Source: Plantago major (Eukaryota; Streptophyta; Magnoliopsida; Lamiales; Plantaginaceae). Taken from it: 64,000 bases of DNA. The stretch's first letter is position 1. The number at the start of each line of letters is the position of its first letter. The notes below the pieces were generated by a model, which searched no databases, was not told the DNA's origin, and saw only the letters and a list, made by a program, of their open reading frames with translations. Of the stretch, positions 51,607 through 63,348 are shown in pieces. A program made the translations under genes and the position numbers. The stretch lies in assembly GCA_026545765.1 (NCBI GenBank), contig CM048842.1, positions 32,475,167 through 32,539,166 on the forward strand, in the 5' to 3' direction.

Positions 51607-51812
51607 GTTTGGATATGTGTTTGAGTTTAGAGACGTTTTGAGTTTAAGAAATAGAAGATGAGAGGAAATTGAGGTGTGGTGAAATGAGTTGTGAATGAGT
51701 TGTATTTATAGATCTCGAAAAAATATAGCCGTTGGGGTATTTTTTATTTAATATTACTTTATAAATTAATTTTAAAAAATAAAAAAATAAAAAAAGGGGG
51801 TGGGGCCCACCC

Positions 51813-51997
51813 GGTCGTCCGGTCCGTTGGGCTGGGGCCAGCCCAACGGTCGGGACGACCAACCCCAAAATTCGGCCTTGTTAAGGCCGAATTTTGGGTT
51901 GGCCGTGCACCACGGCCGGCCGTGGTGCACCATTGGAGCACCGACGACCGGACGTGATGCACGGCCGGTCTCACGACCACTCCCATTGGGAGTGGTC
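51813..51997. repeat. Right-end hairpin cluster of PIF/Harbinger
   Basis: Four strong inverted repeats stand in a row. A stem at 51813-51860 has a perfect inner core CCGTTGGGCTGG/CCAGCCCAACGG. A stem at 51864-51898 has arms of about 15 bp and a 3-nt loop. A perfect 26-bp palindrome lies at 51905-51930 (half-site GTGCACCACGGCC). The terminal hairpin at 51975-51997 has 11-bp arms, GACCACTCCCA and TGGGAGTGGTC, around one base. The right TIR is therefore itself a hairpin. Confidence 0.9.
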
Positions 51998-52000
51998 TAA

Positions 52001-53048
52001 CTCTCTCATATGATGCCCGATTGACCTGCGCTCAGTGACCACGGAAAGATAATTAAAATGGCTACAATTTTCGTTTTGGAAGCATCGGAAAATTATGTCT
52101 GTGGAAAAAGTTACGGAGGTTTTAATCTCGCCGTGGTAAATGGATATTTTGCGCCGCGGCGAGCTATTTTCCTCGCCGTGGCGAGATTCGGTGAGAAGGC
52201 CCAGATTCAGCATTTTTTTTTCCTTTTTAGGTTAGAATTAGGTCTTCCTTTGCCATAACTTCATATACTCGATTTTTTTTATCGAAAAAGCTTCTAGAAC
52301 TAGGTTTTGGCATTGATTGATTGATCTCTAGAACTTGGTTTACCTCTTGTAAGAACCATCGGGATCGAATTCTTGGTAATTATTGATAACTCTCTATTGT
52401 TTATCTTCAATTTGTGTTTTCTTCTGTTTATCGAATTGTATGATCTTGCATGCTATTATCACCATGTTTATGCTTTGCGTAATCTATACCATGCATTCTT
52501 TCATCTTTGCTTCCCTCATGAGTAGTTAAATCACTCCGAACACGGTAGTGATGTGACGGTGATTGCGTATTCGCTTCTAGGGTTAGGATTCGTTCATATA
52601 GGTTCGTCTAGTTCAAATATCTTCGTAAAAACCTTTCAATCCAATAAGCTAGTTTAAAGATTCTCAAAGTCGTTTTCGGTTAAGGATCGTGGATTGACGA
52701 CCCACGATTACTCTAGTTCAAAGATTTTCAAATAACGTTTGGTTGAATTGGATTGATTGATTTCTATACGCCGACCGTGTGACAAATATGAATGATTGCC
52801 CTAGAACGAATTAGCATTACTTGATCATTACCACTGTGTTCATCTTCTCTCATTGTTAAAAACCGTTATTTGCTTTATCTTATTCTAGTTTTTAGAAACA
52901 ACCAACTTACAAATCAATCTATTTTCACAAGTAACTGTTTGCTTTCACCGTTGTGGTAGCTTCCTTAGCGAACGATCCTGTGGTTAGCATTGTCTGTCTA
53001 CAACAACTGCTTACTACTTGTTTTCTAAGTAATAATTTGAGCACATCA
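52001..53048 (+). repeat. Right part of the Athila-like 3' LTR (fossil)
   Basis: This continues the LTR after the PIF/Harbinger. From 52737 it is nearly identical to the 5' LTR fragment at 45731-46046. Confidence 0.8.
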
Positions 53049-53609
53049 CTAGGGGGGGGGGGGGGGTTGAATAGTCTTTTGAAACTTTTGACGATAAAAC
53101 AGTTTCTCAGATATTTGTGAAGGTATCTGATACTTAATCTCAGAGAGCGAAAGTATTTTCAGATAAGTGCACGTGCTCAGCAAGCTATAATGTGTGTAAG
53201 TACTCAGCAAGTATAAAGTAATACAGAAAGTAAGTGCAGAAAGTAAATAACACAAAACTTTTATAGTGGTATCTGAGGGTAGCGTAATCCCTCAACTATT
53301 CCACTCGCCCTTCTCAGAACTTGAATCCACTAAGATAAGATGGTGAGTTCCCCTTACAAAATCCTATCTCTCGATACCTTTTACACTAGGTTCCCAACCA
53401 AGTGTTCCCCCTGAGTTATTCCCTCACCATGAGGCATTCTTAAGTTGTGGAGGATGCCCAGTCAGGAACATAGAGACTTACTTTCTGCCTAGCAACCAAG
53501 ACTACCTGCTTTGACTCATTATCAATCAGTTTGCAGACATTTGATTTGATCTTCACTGAGAACCCCTTGTCAGCAAATTGACTCATGCTAAGAAGATTAT
53601 ATTTCAACA

Positions 53610-56600
53610 AGGAATCTCAGCCTGCCTTGCAGGTAGCTGAAGATCCTAGTTTGAAATCTCAGAAATCTCCATCTCATGAACTAACTCATAATTTTTCGTG
53701 TTTCATAAAGGCTCCAACTGAGAAGAAAGATAGCGTGGCTGAAAATCCAAAGACACCAGAGGATATACCAGAGACTTCCAAGGTCTCTGGGCAATACATA
53801 TCTGAGCCTCCAGACAGTGAGGTAGAAATATCAGATACCAATGTGTGTGAAATCCTACTTAATCTTTCTTAGTGTGCTAACACTTTTTATTCACATGTTC
53901 AGAAAGAAATGGAAGTTGAAGAGGATAAGATGCCCAAGTCTCCTCCAAAGATATCTGAGGGTCCTTCCACCTCACTAGTCAAGCCATCTGAGCCTGTTGT
54001 TACGACACAGGTAACTCAGAAACCTGACACTTCTGATACTCAGATATCTTAACAAGTTTTACCTCTGAATCAAAACTCCATTTTCTTTTAGGCTCCTTCA
54101 CGCGCTATAAGGATTCCTGAGGATCAATTCCAGGATCTCCTTCCATTCTTCAAAAATCATACTGTGCCTAGGCATCTTAGTTGCTTCAAATAGTGGCAGA
54201 AACTAAGGAGCTCTGATATTCATGAAGTCATCAGGATCATTGATGACCCTACAAGAAGGGCACAGGAAATTGATTTGGAGAATCATGTTCATAACATGTT
54301 CCCTTATGAACAATATTCTTTTGCCAAGTTAATGGAAAAGAAGTTCATCAAGGAAGTAGCGCGCAAGCTTTTGAGCAAGCAGATGGCCAGACCAGACTGG
54401 AAATGGCTATAAGGTCAATCCTTCCTAAGACACTGCAGACAGCTCCCTTTGAGCAATAAGAAGTCAATGGTCAGATGGTCACTATACCAGAGGTAATAAA
54501 CCTGCTATCGGAAGATGAAGAAGATGTTAAGACTAGTGAAAATGATGTTGAGAAACCAAAGTCTACATCTCCATCTGCTCACAAGAAGGATGATCCCAAG
54601 GATGATGATGATGCCCCTGCACTAGGAACATGAGGAGTTGCTGCAACTAACACTGCCTCAGTTGCTGAAAAACATCCTGAGAGGAAATCAAACAACTCCC
54701 CTCCTCCCTCTCATCAAAGATCATTAAGTCCTAATCCCCAACAGTAAGACACTACTGCACAACTAGTTAAGCATTCTGAAGACACCTCAAGGAAGATTAA
54801 GGAAGCAGAATATAGAGTTGCTCAACTCAAAGCTCTGTTGGAAGAAGAAGTCAGACTGCATCTTGAGCTAGAAACCAAGATGGCAGAAAGACAGGCCAAC
54901 CTAAGAAAGGTTGAGGAAATGACTCGCAAGGAAGAGGAAGCTCTTGCTGAGCAAAAGCATATTCAGCTTGCTACACAAGTATTTGCTGAGGAATTGGATG
55001 CTGAAGAAATTCCAGAGAAGAAGCAAGATACTGAGAAAGTATTTCCCTCATCTAGCAAGGGGAAGAAGACCTTTCCAGCAAAGGTTGCTGACCTAGATAA
55101 TGAGGAAAATTGGAGTGATGAAGAAGAAGAAGACAAGGAGGACAACACTCAGAAAGTGCCTGACCATAGTAATCCTCAGACTACTGTGTCACACTCTAAG
55201 CAAAGGACTTTAGCTCCTCTTGTCCACATCCAAGTTCCTGATGAAGATGCTGAGGAATATGAAGGAAGATCTCATATCATGGTGCAGAAGATGAGAGAGC
55301 TAGAAGATCAGAACAAGCAGATGGTTTCTTCTGTTCCACTAATATTTGGAAAGTTTGCTGAAATGATTGCAAAAAGAACTTCCAGTATTGCTCTGTAACA
55401 TCAAGATCTAGCTATGAAGAGACACTCAGATGGAAAGTTTATGCCACTTGCAGATGTCCAAGCTAGCATTGCCACAGCTACTGTGAGTCAAGTAGTTATT
55501 GAGGTTTCAAAGCTCACTAATGAGGAAATTGGCCTTGCCAAGCAGAATGCTACACTACAAGCTGAGTTGCATCAATTATCCACAACCTACAATGGTCTCC
55601 AAAAGAATTTTGACTCCCTGTCAGAATCCTTTGTCAAATTACTGGATAATTTTGATCAGTCTCCTATGACTAAGGGGAAAGAGAAAGAAAAGACACCAAG
55701 GGGAAGGGCAAACAAAAGATGATATATGAAGATGCCCAACCTCATTCTGCAACCCCTAGTCAACTTCAATTAATCCTAGCTACTGAAAGAAGGGTCACTT
55801 GAACTATGTCTCAGAAACCTCTTGTTGTTGCCAAGAGCTCAAGGAGAAGATACAGAGACAATGTTGAGGATGAAGAAGAGATCTCTAGAAAGAGAAGAAA
55901 ATACAACAATGATGGATGCAAAGATGTTATAGAAACTCATCAAGAAGAAGAAGATGATGATGATGATGATGATGATGATGAAGAAAATGTTCCTCTTTCG
56001 AGAAAGAGACATTCAAATAGCCCATTTGAGCCTTTACCTGCAGTTCTCTTAGCAGCTAGAACACCTTCGAGAAATACCAAGTCTATCCAGCAAGGTACTT
56101 CTAGTGACAAAACTCTCAAGAAGACAAGCTGCAAGACAGAAGAAGATCAGAGAAAGGATTGAAGAACTCAAAGGAGTTGATATTCCTAGCCCTGAGGAAG
56201 CTATGATCAAATACACTCCAAGTCAATCAGATATAAACTCTGCAACTTACAAGTGCAAGAATGGTTACTAGGTAATGTTCATGAAAAATATGCTACTAAA
56301 TAAAGAAGGCTTCCCAGTACTAATCCACCAACAAATGATGCCATGGAGGAAATATAGAGAAGATCTGGTGCCAAAGGATAATGTCAAGGATGCACTGGAC
56401 TTTGAGATATATGTCAGACAGATGGCTAGGTAGAAGGAGCTATCTGAAGTTTGACCCTACCATATGCCAGATAATGTACACAAACTTGCAAATGTACTTG
56501 GCACTGGGTCAAGAAAAATATTTGCAGTACATGCTTATGAGTCCTTCTACCTCACTGAAGATGACTACCAGCAAGATTTGTAGTATTTGAAGACTATCTA

Positions 56601-56820
56601 TGAAAGATATAAGATGTCTCCTATTCAAATTGACCATGCTTGGATCTGGGCAAGATACTTCTGGGTTGAGCAAACTATCAAGAAAAGACCCACCAGATCT
56701 TACAAAGATAATGTTGAGTTCTCAAGAAGAGTTGAAATGGCTGTAAGAACCTACCTACTTGACTACTCTGATGACATTATCAGATATGGTGACTTCATAT
56801 ACCCAGATAAAGGAAGCTGA
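53610..56820 (+). pseudogene. SIRE env-like (fourth ORF) region, second copy (fossil)
   Basis: This parallels 25375-19949 block for block. It has low-complexity Pro/Ser/Glu sequence, a coiled coil near 54840-54990 (EEEVRLHLELETKMAERQAN) and an acidic stretch with a GAT run near 55950-55985. The C-terminal block follows near 56300-56480 (GFPVLIHQQMMPWRKYRE and PYHMPDNVHKLAN). A last segment (AWIWARYFWVEQTIKKRPTR near 56637) has no counterpart that I can see in the first copy. Broken. Confidence 0.7.
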
Positions 56821-57180
56821 AGATGAAGTCTTGAAGACCAACTTATAGGATGTTCACTTGGAACTTGGAATTTCTTGTTGTCCTATAATGTTGTGTAATT
56901 TTTTATTTTTGCTGATTGTAATTTACTGCTTATCTTGTAAAAGTTATCTATGAACTCATTTGTAATATTATTTGATGTACCTACTCTCAGATATCAATCT
57001 ATAAATAGGTAACTTGTCAGCAAAGATCACACCTTGTGATTTGGTTGATGTTTACTTTCTGCACTTAAATAAATGAATTGAAAGATCATAAGAAATGTTT
57101 AAGTGTTGGATTGTTTCCTCATCCAGTTTCATGATAGGTTTTTAGATAGTCATAGGTGACTGATCGAAAGGGGGGAAATT

Positions 57181-58525
57181 TGTTAGGAATATCTGTTTAG
57201 ATTTTGATCAGTAAACCCTAATGACTTATCTTAGTTCAGAAAGGTAACTAGTACTCTTAGTTCACTTGAACATTGTCAAAGAGGAAGCTTACTGAGTATG
57301 TTAGTCTAGCAAATAATGTATAGGATGTTAAGTCGCAGATTGTAATTTTTATATCTTTGAAGAAGACCAAGAAGCAAGCATCCATCAGGAAGCAGCTCAT
57401 TATTGAAGATCGAGAGACTGCACAAGATTGCTGAAGACTGAGGAGAAATATCTCCTCAGAATGCTTGGCTCAGATAACCTGAAGAAATTAAGTGTCTTTG
57501 GAAGACAAGTATTTCAATAGGTATCCGATAACCAATGCTCACTGAGTAAGGACATGCACAGCCTCAGATAGCTTGCATTGTTCCGTTGAGACTACAGGAC
57601 AAACGATAGTACACTGCATTTATTACGCAGACAGAGATGTCTGAACAAAAGAGGAAATCTCTGAAAAGAGACAAAGCTCACAGCAGTTCTATCTTCAAAT
57701 ATCAATAGTTTGAATTACATTGTGCCTAACGGATACTATTTAAACGGTATGATTTTCAACTATAAATATCACCACATAGAATGGTTGCAAGACACCTTAG
57801 ACTTACACAACTTGCGATATACTTTCAAGCATACAAGCCTTCTACCTACTTACTCTCACTAGCTTACAATTGCGACCAAAGCTCTTGAATTCTATGTAGC
57901 ACGAAAGTTCTAAGTGTCCTGATCCTTAAACAAGAATTGTATATTGTGAAGGAGTTGAATCCAAGGATAAAGTTGCGACTGATATCTGAGATTCATTCTC
58001 TTCAACAACATCAAGACTTGGGTCGGTAAAGAACAACTTCCCATACACTGAAAATAGTATTAAGGAAGATTGATTCTATAGAGCTCTCTGAACATAACTG
58101 AAAAGTTATAAGACATAGCTCACCTGACAAACTACCATAACCAACACCACACAGGCGTTAAGCACATGAAGTACTTAGTTTGAAAAACTAAGGAATAGCT
58201 CAAAGGTTACTGAGTAGAGGAAGTGTTTGGCTGAGAAAGTCGGGGAATAACTCAGGGGGAACACTTGGTTGGGAACCTAGTGTAAAAGGGATCAAGAGAT
58301 AGAATTTTGTAAGGAGAATTCATCATCTTATCTTAGTGAATTCAAGTCCTGAGATAGGGTGAGTGGATTACTTGAAGGATTACGTCACCTTCAGATACCA
58401 CTATAAAAGCACAGTGTTATTTACTTACTGCACTTTACATACTGTTTATTTATTGCTTGCTGAGTATTTTTTACACCTTACTGCTTACTGAAACTTTAAG
58501 GACTAAACTTTCATTATATAAATTA
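57181..58525 (+). repeat. SIRE 3' LTR, truncated (fossil)
   Basis: It starts TGTTAGGAATATCTG right after the purine tract and carries CTATAAATATCACC near 57760 as a TATA box. It loses similarity to the LTR at 45600 near 58525, where another repeat begins. Confidence 0.75.
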
Positions 58526-58526
58526 A

Positions 58527-59312
58527 GGGGAAATTACATCCAGACCCCCATTTAGATGTCGTAATTACAGATTAGTATCACTTAGTCGAACTATTATGAT
58601 TTGGTACAATTAGATGTAAAACAATTACACTTTAGCCCACGAATTTGACTTTTGGCGAACTAAAACATGGAAAAGTCAATTTTGCCCCTCTCAGATTATT
58701 GAATTTTGCAAGATACCAAACAATAACCCATTTTGACAAATTGTAATTTAAGTCCTGAATATCTAATTTATTATATTTGTCACCATAAGATTTCGAAGAA
58801 GCTCAAATAAGCCCTCAAACTTCTATTTCAATTTGTAAATTATCCCCAACTTCAATCCGAAAACACAATCGAAAGTTCGTAACAGTTAATCGAAATCGGA
58901 GATGTAACAACTCCGATTTGGAGCTAACGACTCGAAATCGAGCTGTAGCTCCGATTAGAGCTTTGCTACTGACTCGATTTGGGATTTATTCGATTTGAAA
59001 TATTGTCTGACTCGATTTGAACTATGTGATTCGATTTGGAGCTGCAAATTGGAAGAAGGAGAAAGAATAAGAAAGAGGAAGAAATTTACCGGAGAAGAAG
59101 AAGAGAAGATGGAGGAAGAAGTATGGTGGAGAAGATGAAGGAAGAAGAAGATGGAAGAAGTATGTTGGACTGTTGGAGAAGATGTACTACTACTTACTTT
59201 GTACCACTATTTCAAAATGTTTTATAACTAAAATCGAGGTTTCATCTTAATGTGAGCCCATCTCACGATAGACGGCCGGTCGCACCAAATTGTTTTGGTT
59301 TGGGGGCGTGAC
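58527..59312 (+). repeat. Repeat-derived block ending in an LTR terminus (fossil)
   Basis: About 59238-59312 (GAGCCCATCTCACGATAGAC through GGGGGCGTGACA) matches the LTR end of the giant-LTR element at 7378, in plus orientation. It is a third copy of that family's terminus. The 700 bp before it include GA-rich sequence (59040-59160) and repeated CTCGATTTG words, and may be a diverged LTR body. No coding is supported. Confidence 0.5.
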
Positions 59313-60265
59313 ACTACTTGTATTGGATGATTTTTGTTATTATTTTGTTGGGGCCACATTGAAAATTTTGCACAGCGCCCCCTAAATCTCGAAGATGGCC
59401 CTGTGTGAATATAGGGTTCCATTTCGAATCAAACTAAGTTAGAGAATTCCGACCATGGAAGCAAGTGCTTCTTGGAATAGGAGTTTCCCACTGTCAAATG
59501 TATCACCTAGGTTTTTTGTACAAGAAGGTAGAGGGTGTTAAAAAAAATAACCGTCCGCCATATCGCACGCCAACTAATTGCATCCACCCGTTTAATTTTG
59601 GCACATAACAGCAAGCTAATATTTTGGTTAACCGTCACTAGAGGGGTGGGTGGTGGTTAAACGGGTGCCAACCGCCCAACGGATCAACCCAATCACACAG
59701 TACTAATTTTACATACATAATAATATAATAATAGTAACTGCCCATCTTTTGTTTAAGAAGTTAATTAGAATTTTATTCACAAAGGTAACATAACATAAGA
59801 CATCCGGTCCAAGATCCTTACATCAGACCAATTACAATATCCGAACCCAATGGCAATATGAGCACTAACCACTGTACTAGCTAGAACCTAATTACAGAAT
59901 TAAGCATGCTTGTGTCACACCAATCTTTGAACCTTTCACAATCGACAATCTATAGTTTAGGTTCACTTTACTACTACATTTTAGAAGTGAATGTACCAAC
60001 ACGTCTAAAAATTTATGAACTTATATTTAGAATTTATGTACTTGTATTTTTGTTAATATCATATCAAGCTTGAGACTTGTTCTTAGTTTGACATTATCTT
60101 ATGTAATGTTTTATTTCGTAGTTAAATTTAATTATTCTATTTTAAAAGTTATAATATATGTTTAAGGTGTGAAAACTGTCAATCCGCCCGCCATCTATCC
60201 GCATGTACTAGATAACCGACCTGCGGCCGTTTAGATAAATCTCACCCGTCACGGTTAGTCATTTG
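59313..60265. other. Intergenic spacer
   Basis: This is non-coding, with low-copy-looking AT-rich sequence and a few CCGTCCGCC/CCGCCC-type words near 59550-59690 and 60185-60230. No gene is seen. Confidence 0.5.
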
Positions 60266-60269
60266 GCCT

Positions 60270-60421
60270 ACCCACTATAGACAGGTCGGTTAGAATTTCG
60301 ATAAATAACCACTTACCCACTATAGACAGGTCAGTTGGAATTTCGATAAATAACCACTTGTAACCGTCCGCGTACACCAAGGTGACTCTTGTTACCGTCC
60401 GTGTACACGAAGGTGACTTTT
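60270..60421 (+). repeat. Two consecutive tandem duplications
   Basis: A 45-bp unit (ACCCACTATAGACAGGTC...) occurs at 60270-60314 and 60315-60359. It is followed at once by a 31-bp unit (G(T)AACCGTCCG.GTACAC.AAGG) at 60360-60390 and 60391-60421. Each pair differs at only a few positions. Confidence 0.9.
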
Positions 60422-61301
60422 GCCCTTCTTGTTGGAATAATGTAATTAATTAAGATAAACACAGCTCGGCATCCTGGTTGATACGGTCATACGTACACTA
60501 ATAATGTCTCCTATCTACACCATTTTGTTTAATTTATAAATCTATTTTCTTTTTAATTTTTTTATCACTTGGCTCGAATACTTTTGACCTCTTGAGAGTG
60601 AACTTATTTCTCACGTTTAAGTAGTTTACCGAAAGAAATGGACGCGCTTTCTTGACGTATGTTGCTTCTTAGAACATTGAGTGTAAACACTTTTACTTTT
60701 GTTTATGATCAAGTACAAGTATACCAATTCTTGGACTAACATATATAAAGAGTGAAAACGACCTGATCCAAGATATAAATATAGTAGTATTACCATGGTG
60801 ATCATATACAATGATTTTAGGCTTACAAAGACTACTCTCTATAGATATGGCACCTATAGCGTATAGATAAATTATTTAGATATGAACCTATGTTGTCATG
60901 AAAAATTATTAATATTATTAATCAAAACAAATATATTATTAATAAAGTATATTTACTTATATAAACAAAAACACCAGTGTTAATAACATAAATATTTTCG
61001 TTAATATCATTAATGTTGACAGCATATGTATCTTCACTAAATATGTTATCTACGGAACATATCTCAGGATACTTTCACCTTATGCTTTAGTATTAATAAA
61101 TAACTAAACATTCATGGAAGTCAACTTTGGCTCTAGATATTTCAAGTTATAATAGTATTAGTTCATACTGTTATATAAAAAGATCTTTACAAAACAGCAA
61201 ACAAAACAAAACATGCATAAAAAGTTTTTTCTAGAACATTTCATAATTTTCTTTTCAAGAATATCAGTTCACAATTTATATTTTAAAAAATACACTTTTA
61301 T

Positions 61302-62330
61302 ACAGTAAACTCTTCACCTATACATGCATGCAGGAGGTGATACATGAGGTATTAGTGGCAGCGGTTAACTATAGTAATTATAGTGGATGTGCATTTCCGA
61401 AATAACACGTACATTGTTAGTTGAGCTCTTCTTCGATTAGACAGGCTTCGCCTTGTCTGACAACAAACAATGTAGTATACATCATTAGATTTTTAATCTA
61501 ACAGTTCATATTAAATCGTCAAAGGCAGTCTATCACCTATTGATCACTCTTTCGCCCTATAAATATTTAAATTAAAAAAATTCAAATATTAATCAAAATA
61601 CGCAACTTTAACCCTTAAAATTTTAAAAAATATAATAATATAATTTTTAAAATTACTTGTTTTTTGGTTTCAGTATTTTTACATTCAATGAGATAAATTT
61701 ATCAATTTTTTATTGACTGTCTGTTGTCAGGCAGACTTACCGTAGAAAATTCGTTGTTTGTATTATTCTTTTTCTTAGAATCTTAATTCCTTGGGTGTTG
61801 AATTGCGGAATTTTTATATAGTCGGGTTATCAACTATACATGCAGAGGGAATGCAATGGGCATGAGTGGAGAGGGCTAACCGTTTGTGGTTGCTTTCTTA
61901 GTAGAATTTTTAATTTCTTTAAACTCTCTTAAAATTTAGTAAACCCCAGTTAATTGTGAATATTTTATATAGTCAACTCTTTAGCTATACATGGGGAATA
62001 AGTGGTTAGGCAAGCCCTTTTGTGCTTTGTATTTTAGACGCATGGGTAGAATTCTGTTGGTCCCAACTGGTAATTCGGAGCACGAATTAGGTAGCGATTC
62101 GTCCATTATAACGGCCTCTAAGAGATATCTTGGCATAAATTAGAAGAAAAGAGGAGGAACACTTACAAGAAACGAGAATTCTAGCAAGGTAGGCATGCCT
62201 TCCGACGGTAGCACGTCTTTCGACTGAAAAGTGATTTCATAAATATTCAGGTGATTAGGGTAGTCAACTCTTCAGCACATGCAGGAGGGCATACATCAGG
62301 CACAAGTGGCTAGGGCTAGCTATTTATGCA
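61302..62330 (+). repeat. Four diverged copies of a roughly 65-bp motif
   Basis: Copies at about 61302-61370, 61818-61885, 61963-62030 and 62258-62325 share TAGTCAACTCTTCAGCTATA, then CATGCAGGAGGG...CATGAGGCA...AGTGGCTAGGGCTAAC. Upstream AATTTTTATATAGTC is also shared by the middle two. The spacing is irregular. There is no coding and no known family. Confidence 0.7.
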
Positions 62331-62339
62331 TGATTCGGT

Positions 62340-63348
62340 CCAGCATTCATGTACACATAGGCGCACATGCAGAGAGCTTTTCATAACTATAGCACAATAC
62401 TTGATCACGCCGTATTGTGTAATGGGTTATAAACAAGAAATGGTACTTGTTTGCAAGTAATATGGGATACACCCGCTTTAACTTTCCACTTTGAGCATTT
62501 ATTTTTTAATAAAGTTTTGGGTATACAATATATCGATTCGAAGCTCATATGTAATAGCTTACGAATATATATCTCATTTTCTTAATGAGCTAATAATTAA
62601 GAAATGGTATCTAAGTATACATACATCATGGGGCATCAATTAGTTTTCTTTCCTTCGCTTTGTGATTTTTTTTAGAATATTATTATTCCAATCATATTAC
62701 ATCAACTGAATTAATATATTATTCATATCAATCATCACTCAATCTATCACAAGTTACAATTAGTATACACTAGATCACAAACCCGCTTTCAATGGGAATC
62801 GATCATAACCCCAGAGGTTATGGCACCTTCATTGTTGATTAGTAGGATTTGAACTTATGGAGTTAATTCATTGTGATGACGATAAATTCCCCATACACAC
62901 CCACACTATCTATACCATTGTATAATGAAAGAGGTAGGTTGTATATAAGGAACATTTCTTGTGCTCACGTAAACGTTTTTTTCGATCTATTAATAAATTT
63001 CACAGTTTAAAAAAAAAAAGTCCATTTCATCTTCTTAAAATACAAGTGGATGGTAAAATTAACTTCATATTTTCTCCATCTCTTCTATTCTGAATATCAT
63101 CTTCATTTTTAATAATTTCATCATCATTAAATCTGTTTTAAATTTTTTATCATTTGAAAGTTAGTGAATACTTAAAAAAAATGGATTTTATGATGTAAAA
63201 ACTCATAAATGAGATATTTAGTTTTAATAGAATTGTATAATATTTACCTTATTATTAATATTAAAAAGTGTGAAGTACATATATTGTTCTATCGCTAAAT
63301 TCCACAACATGCATATAATTTATTATTCTATTACAATTTAGAACAATG
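62340..63348. other. AT-rich sequence downstream of the MYB gene
   Basis: This is non-coding. It should contain the MYB 3' untranslated region near 63348. No repeat or RNA gene is recognised. Confidence 0.5.

Larger units (their letters stand above)
48787..51997. mobile_element. PIF/Harbinger DNA transposon with intact ends
   Basis: The 3,211-bp element has 13-bp terminal inverted repeats GACCACTCCCAAT and a 3-bp target duplication TAA (48784-48786, 51998-52000), diagnostic of PIF/Harbinger. It carries a Myb/SANT-like gene on the plus strand and a transposase gene on the minus strand, converging on a 350-bp spacer (49881-50233). Each gene has a TATA box after a hairpin-rich end (TATAAATAG at 49217; CTATAAATAC on the minus strand near 51708). 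It lies inside the 3' LTR of the Athila-like fossil. Intact ends and few coding defects suggest relatively recent activity. Confidence 0.95.
45731..53048 (+). mobile_element. Athila-like gypsy element (fossil) with nested PIF/Harbinger
   Basis: The 5' LTR is reduced to its last 315 bp or so (45731 to about 46046), ending AATTTGAGCACATCA. The typical primer-site region TTTGGCACCACTGCCGGGGA follows at once. A gag region comes next, then a non-coding stretch containing CGGGAGGCAACCCAGG and two GAGGACGAGC/CTCGGGGACAAGC-type motifs usual in Athila 3' regions. The 3' LTR starts at 48488 (TGAGGAGACTATAATTTAG) and ends at 53048. It is interrupted at 48784-52000 by the PIF/Harbinger. Pol is absent. 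The element is broken and internally deleted, and older than the transposon inside it. Confidence 0.75.
53049..58525 (+). mobile_element. Rearranged second SIRE/Maximus copy (fossil)
   Basis: There are four segments. First, an inverted SIRE LTR piece (53049 to about 53427) opens with CTAG and a run of 15 G. Second, a minus-strand GAG-pre-integrase piece (about 53427-53608) parallels 37144-37325. Third, a plus-strand env-like region runs 53610-56820. Fourth, a purine tract AAAGGGGGGAAATT leads into a plus-strand 3' LTR from 57181 (TGTTAGGAATATCTG) to about 58525, where similarity stops before the LTR's own end. It is broken many times and not a simple insertion. Confidence 0.75.

Noticed and set aside
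59036-59227. An Arg/Glu-rich 63-codon frame
   Set aside because: It is a translation of GA-rich low-complexity sequence within a repeat-derived block.
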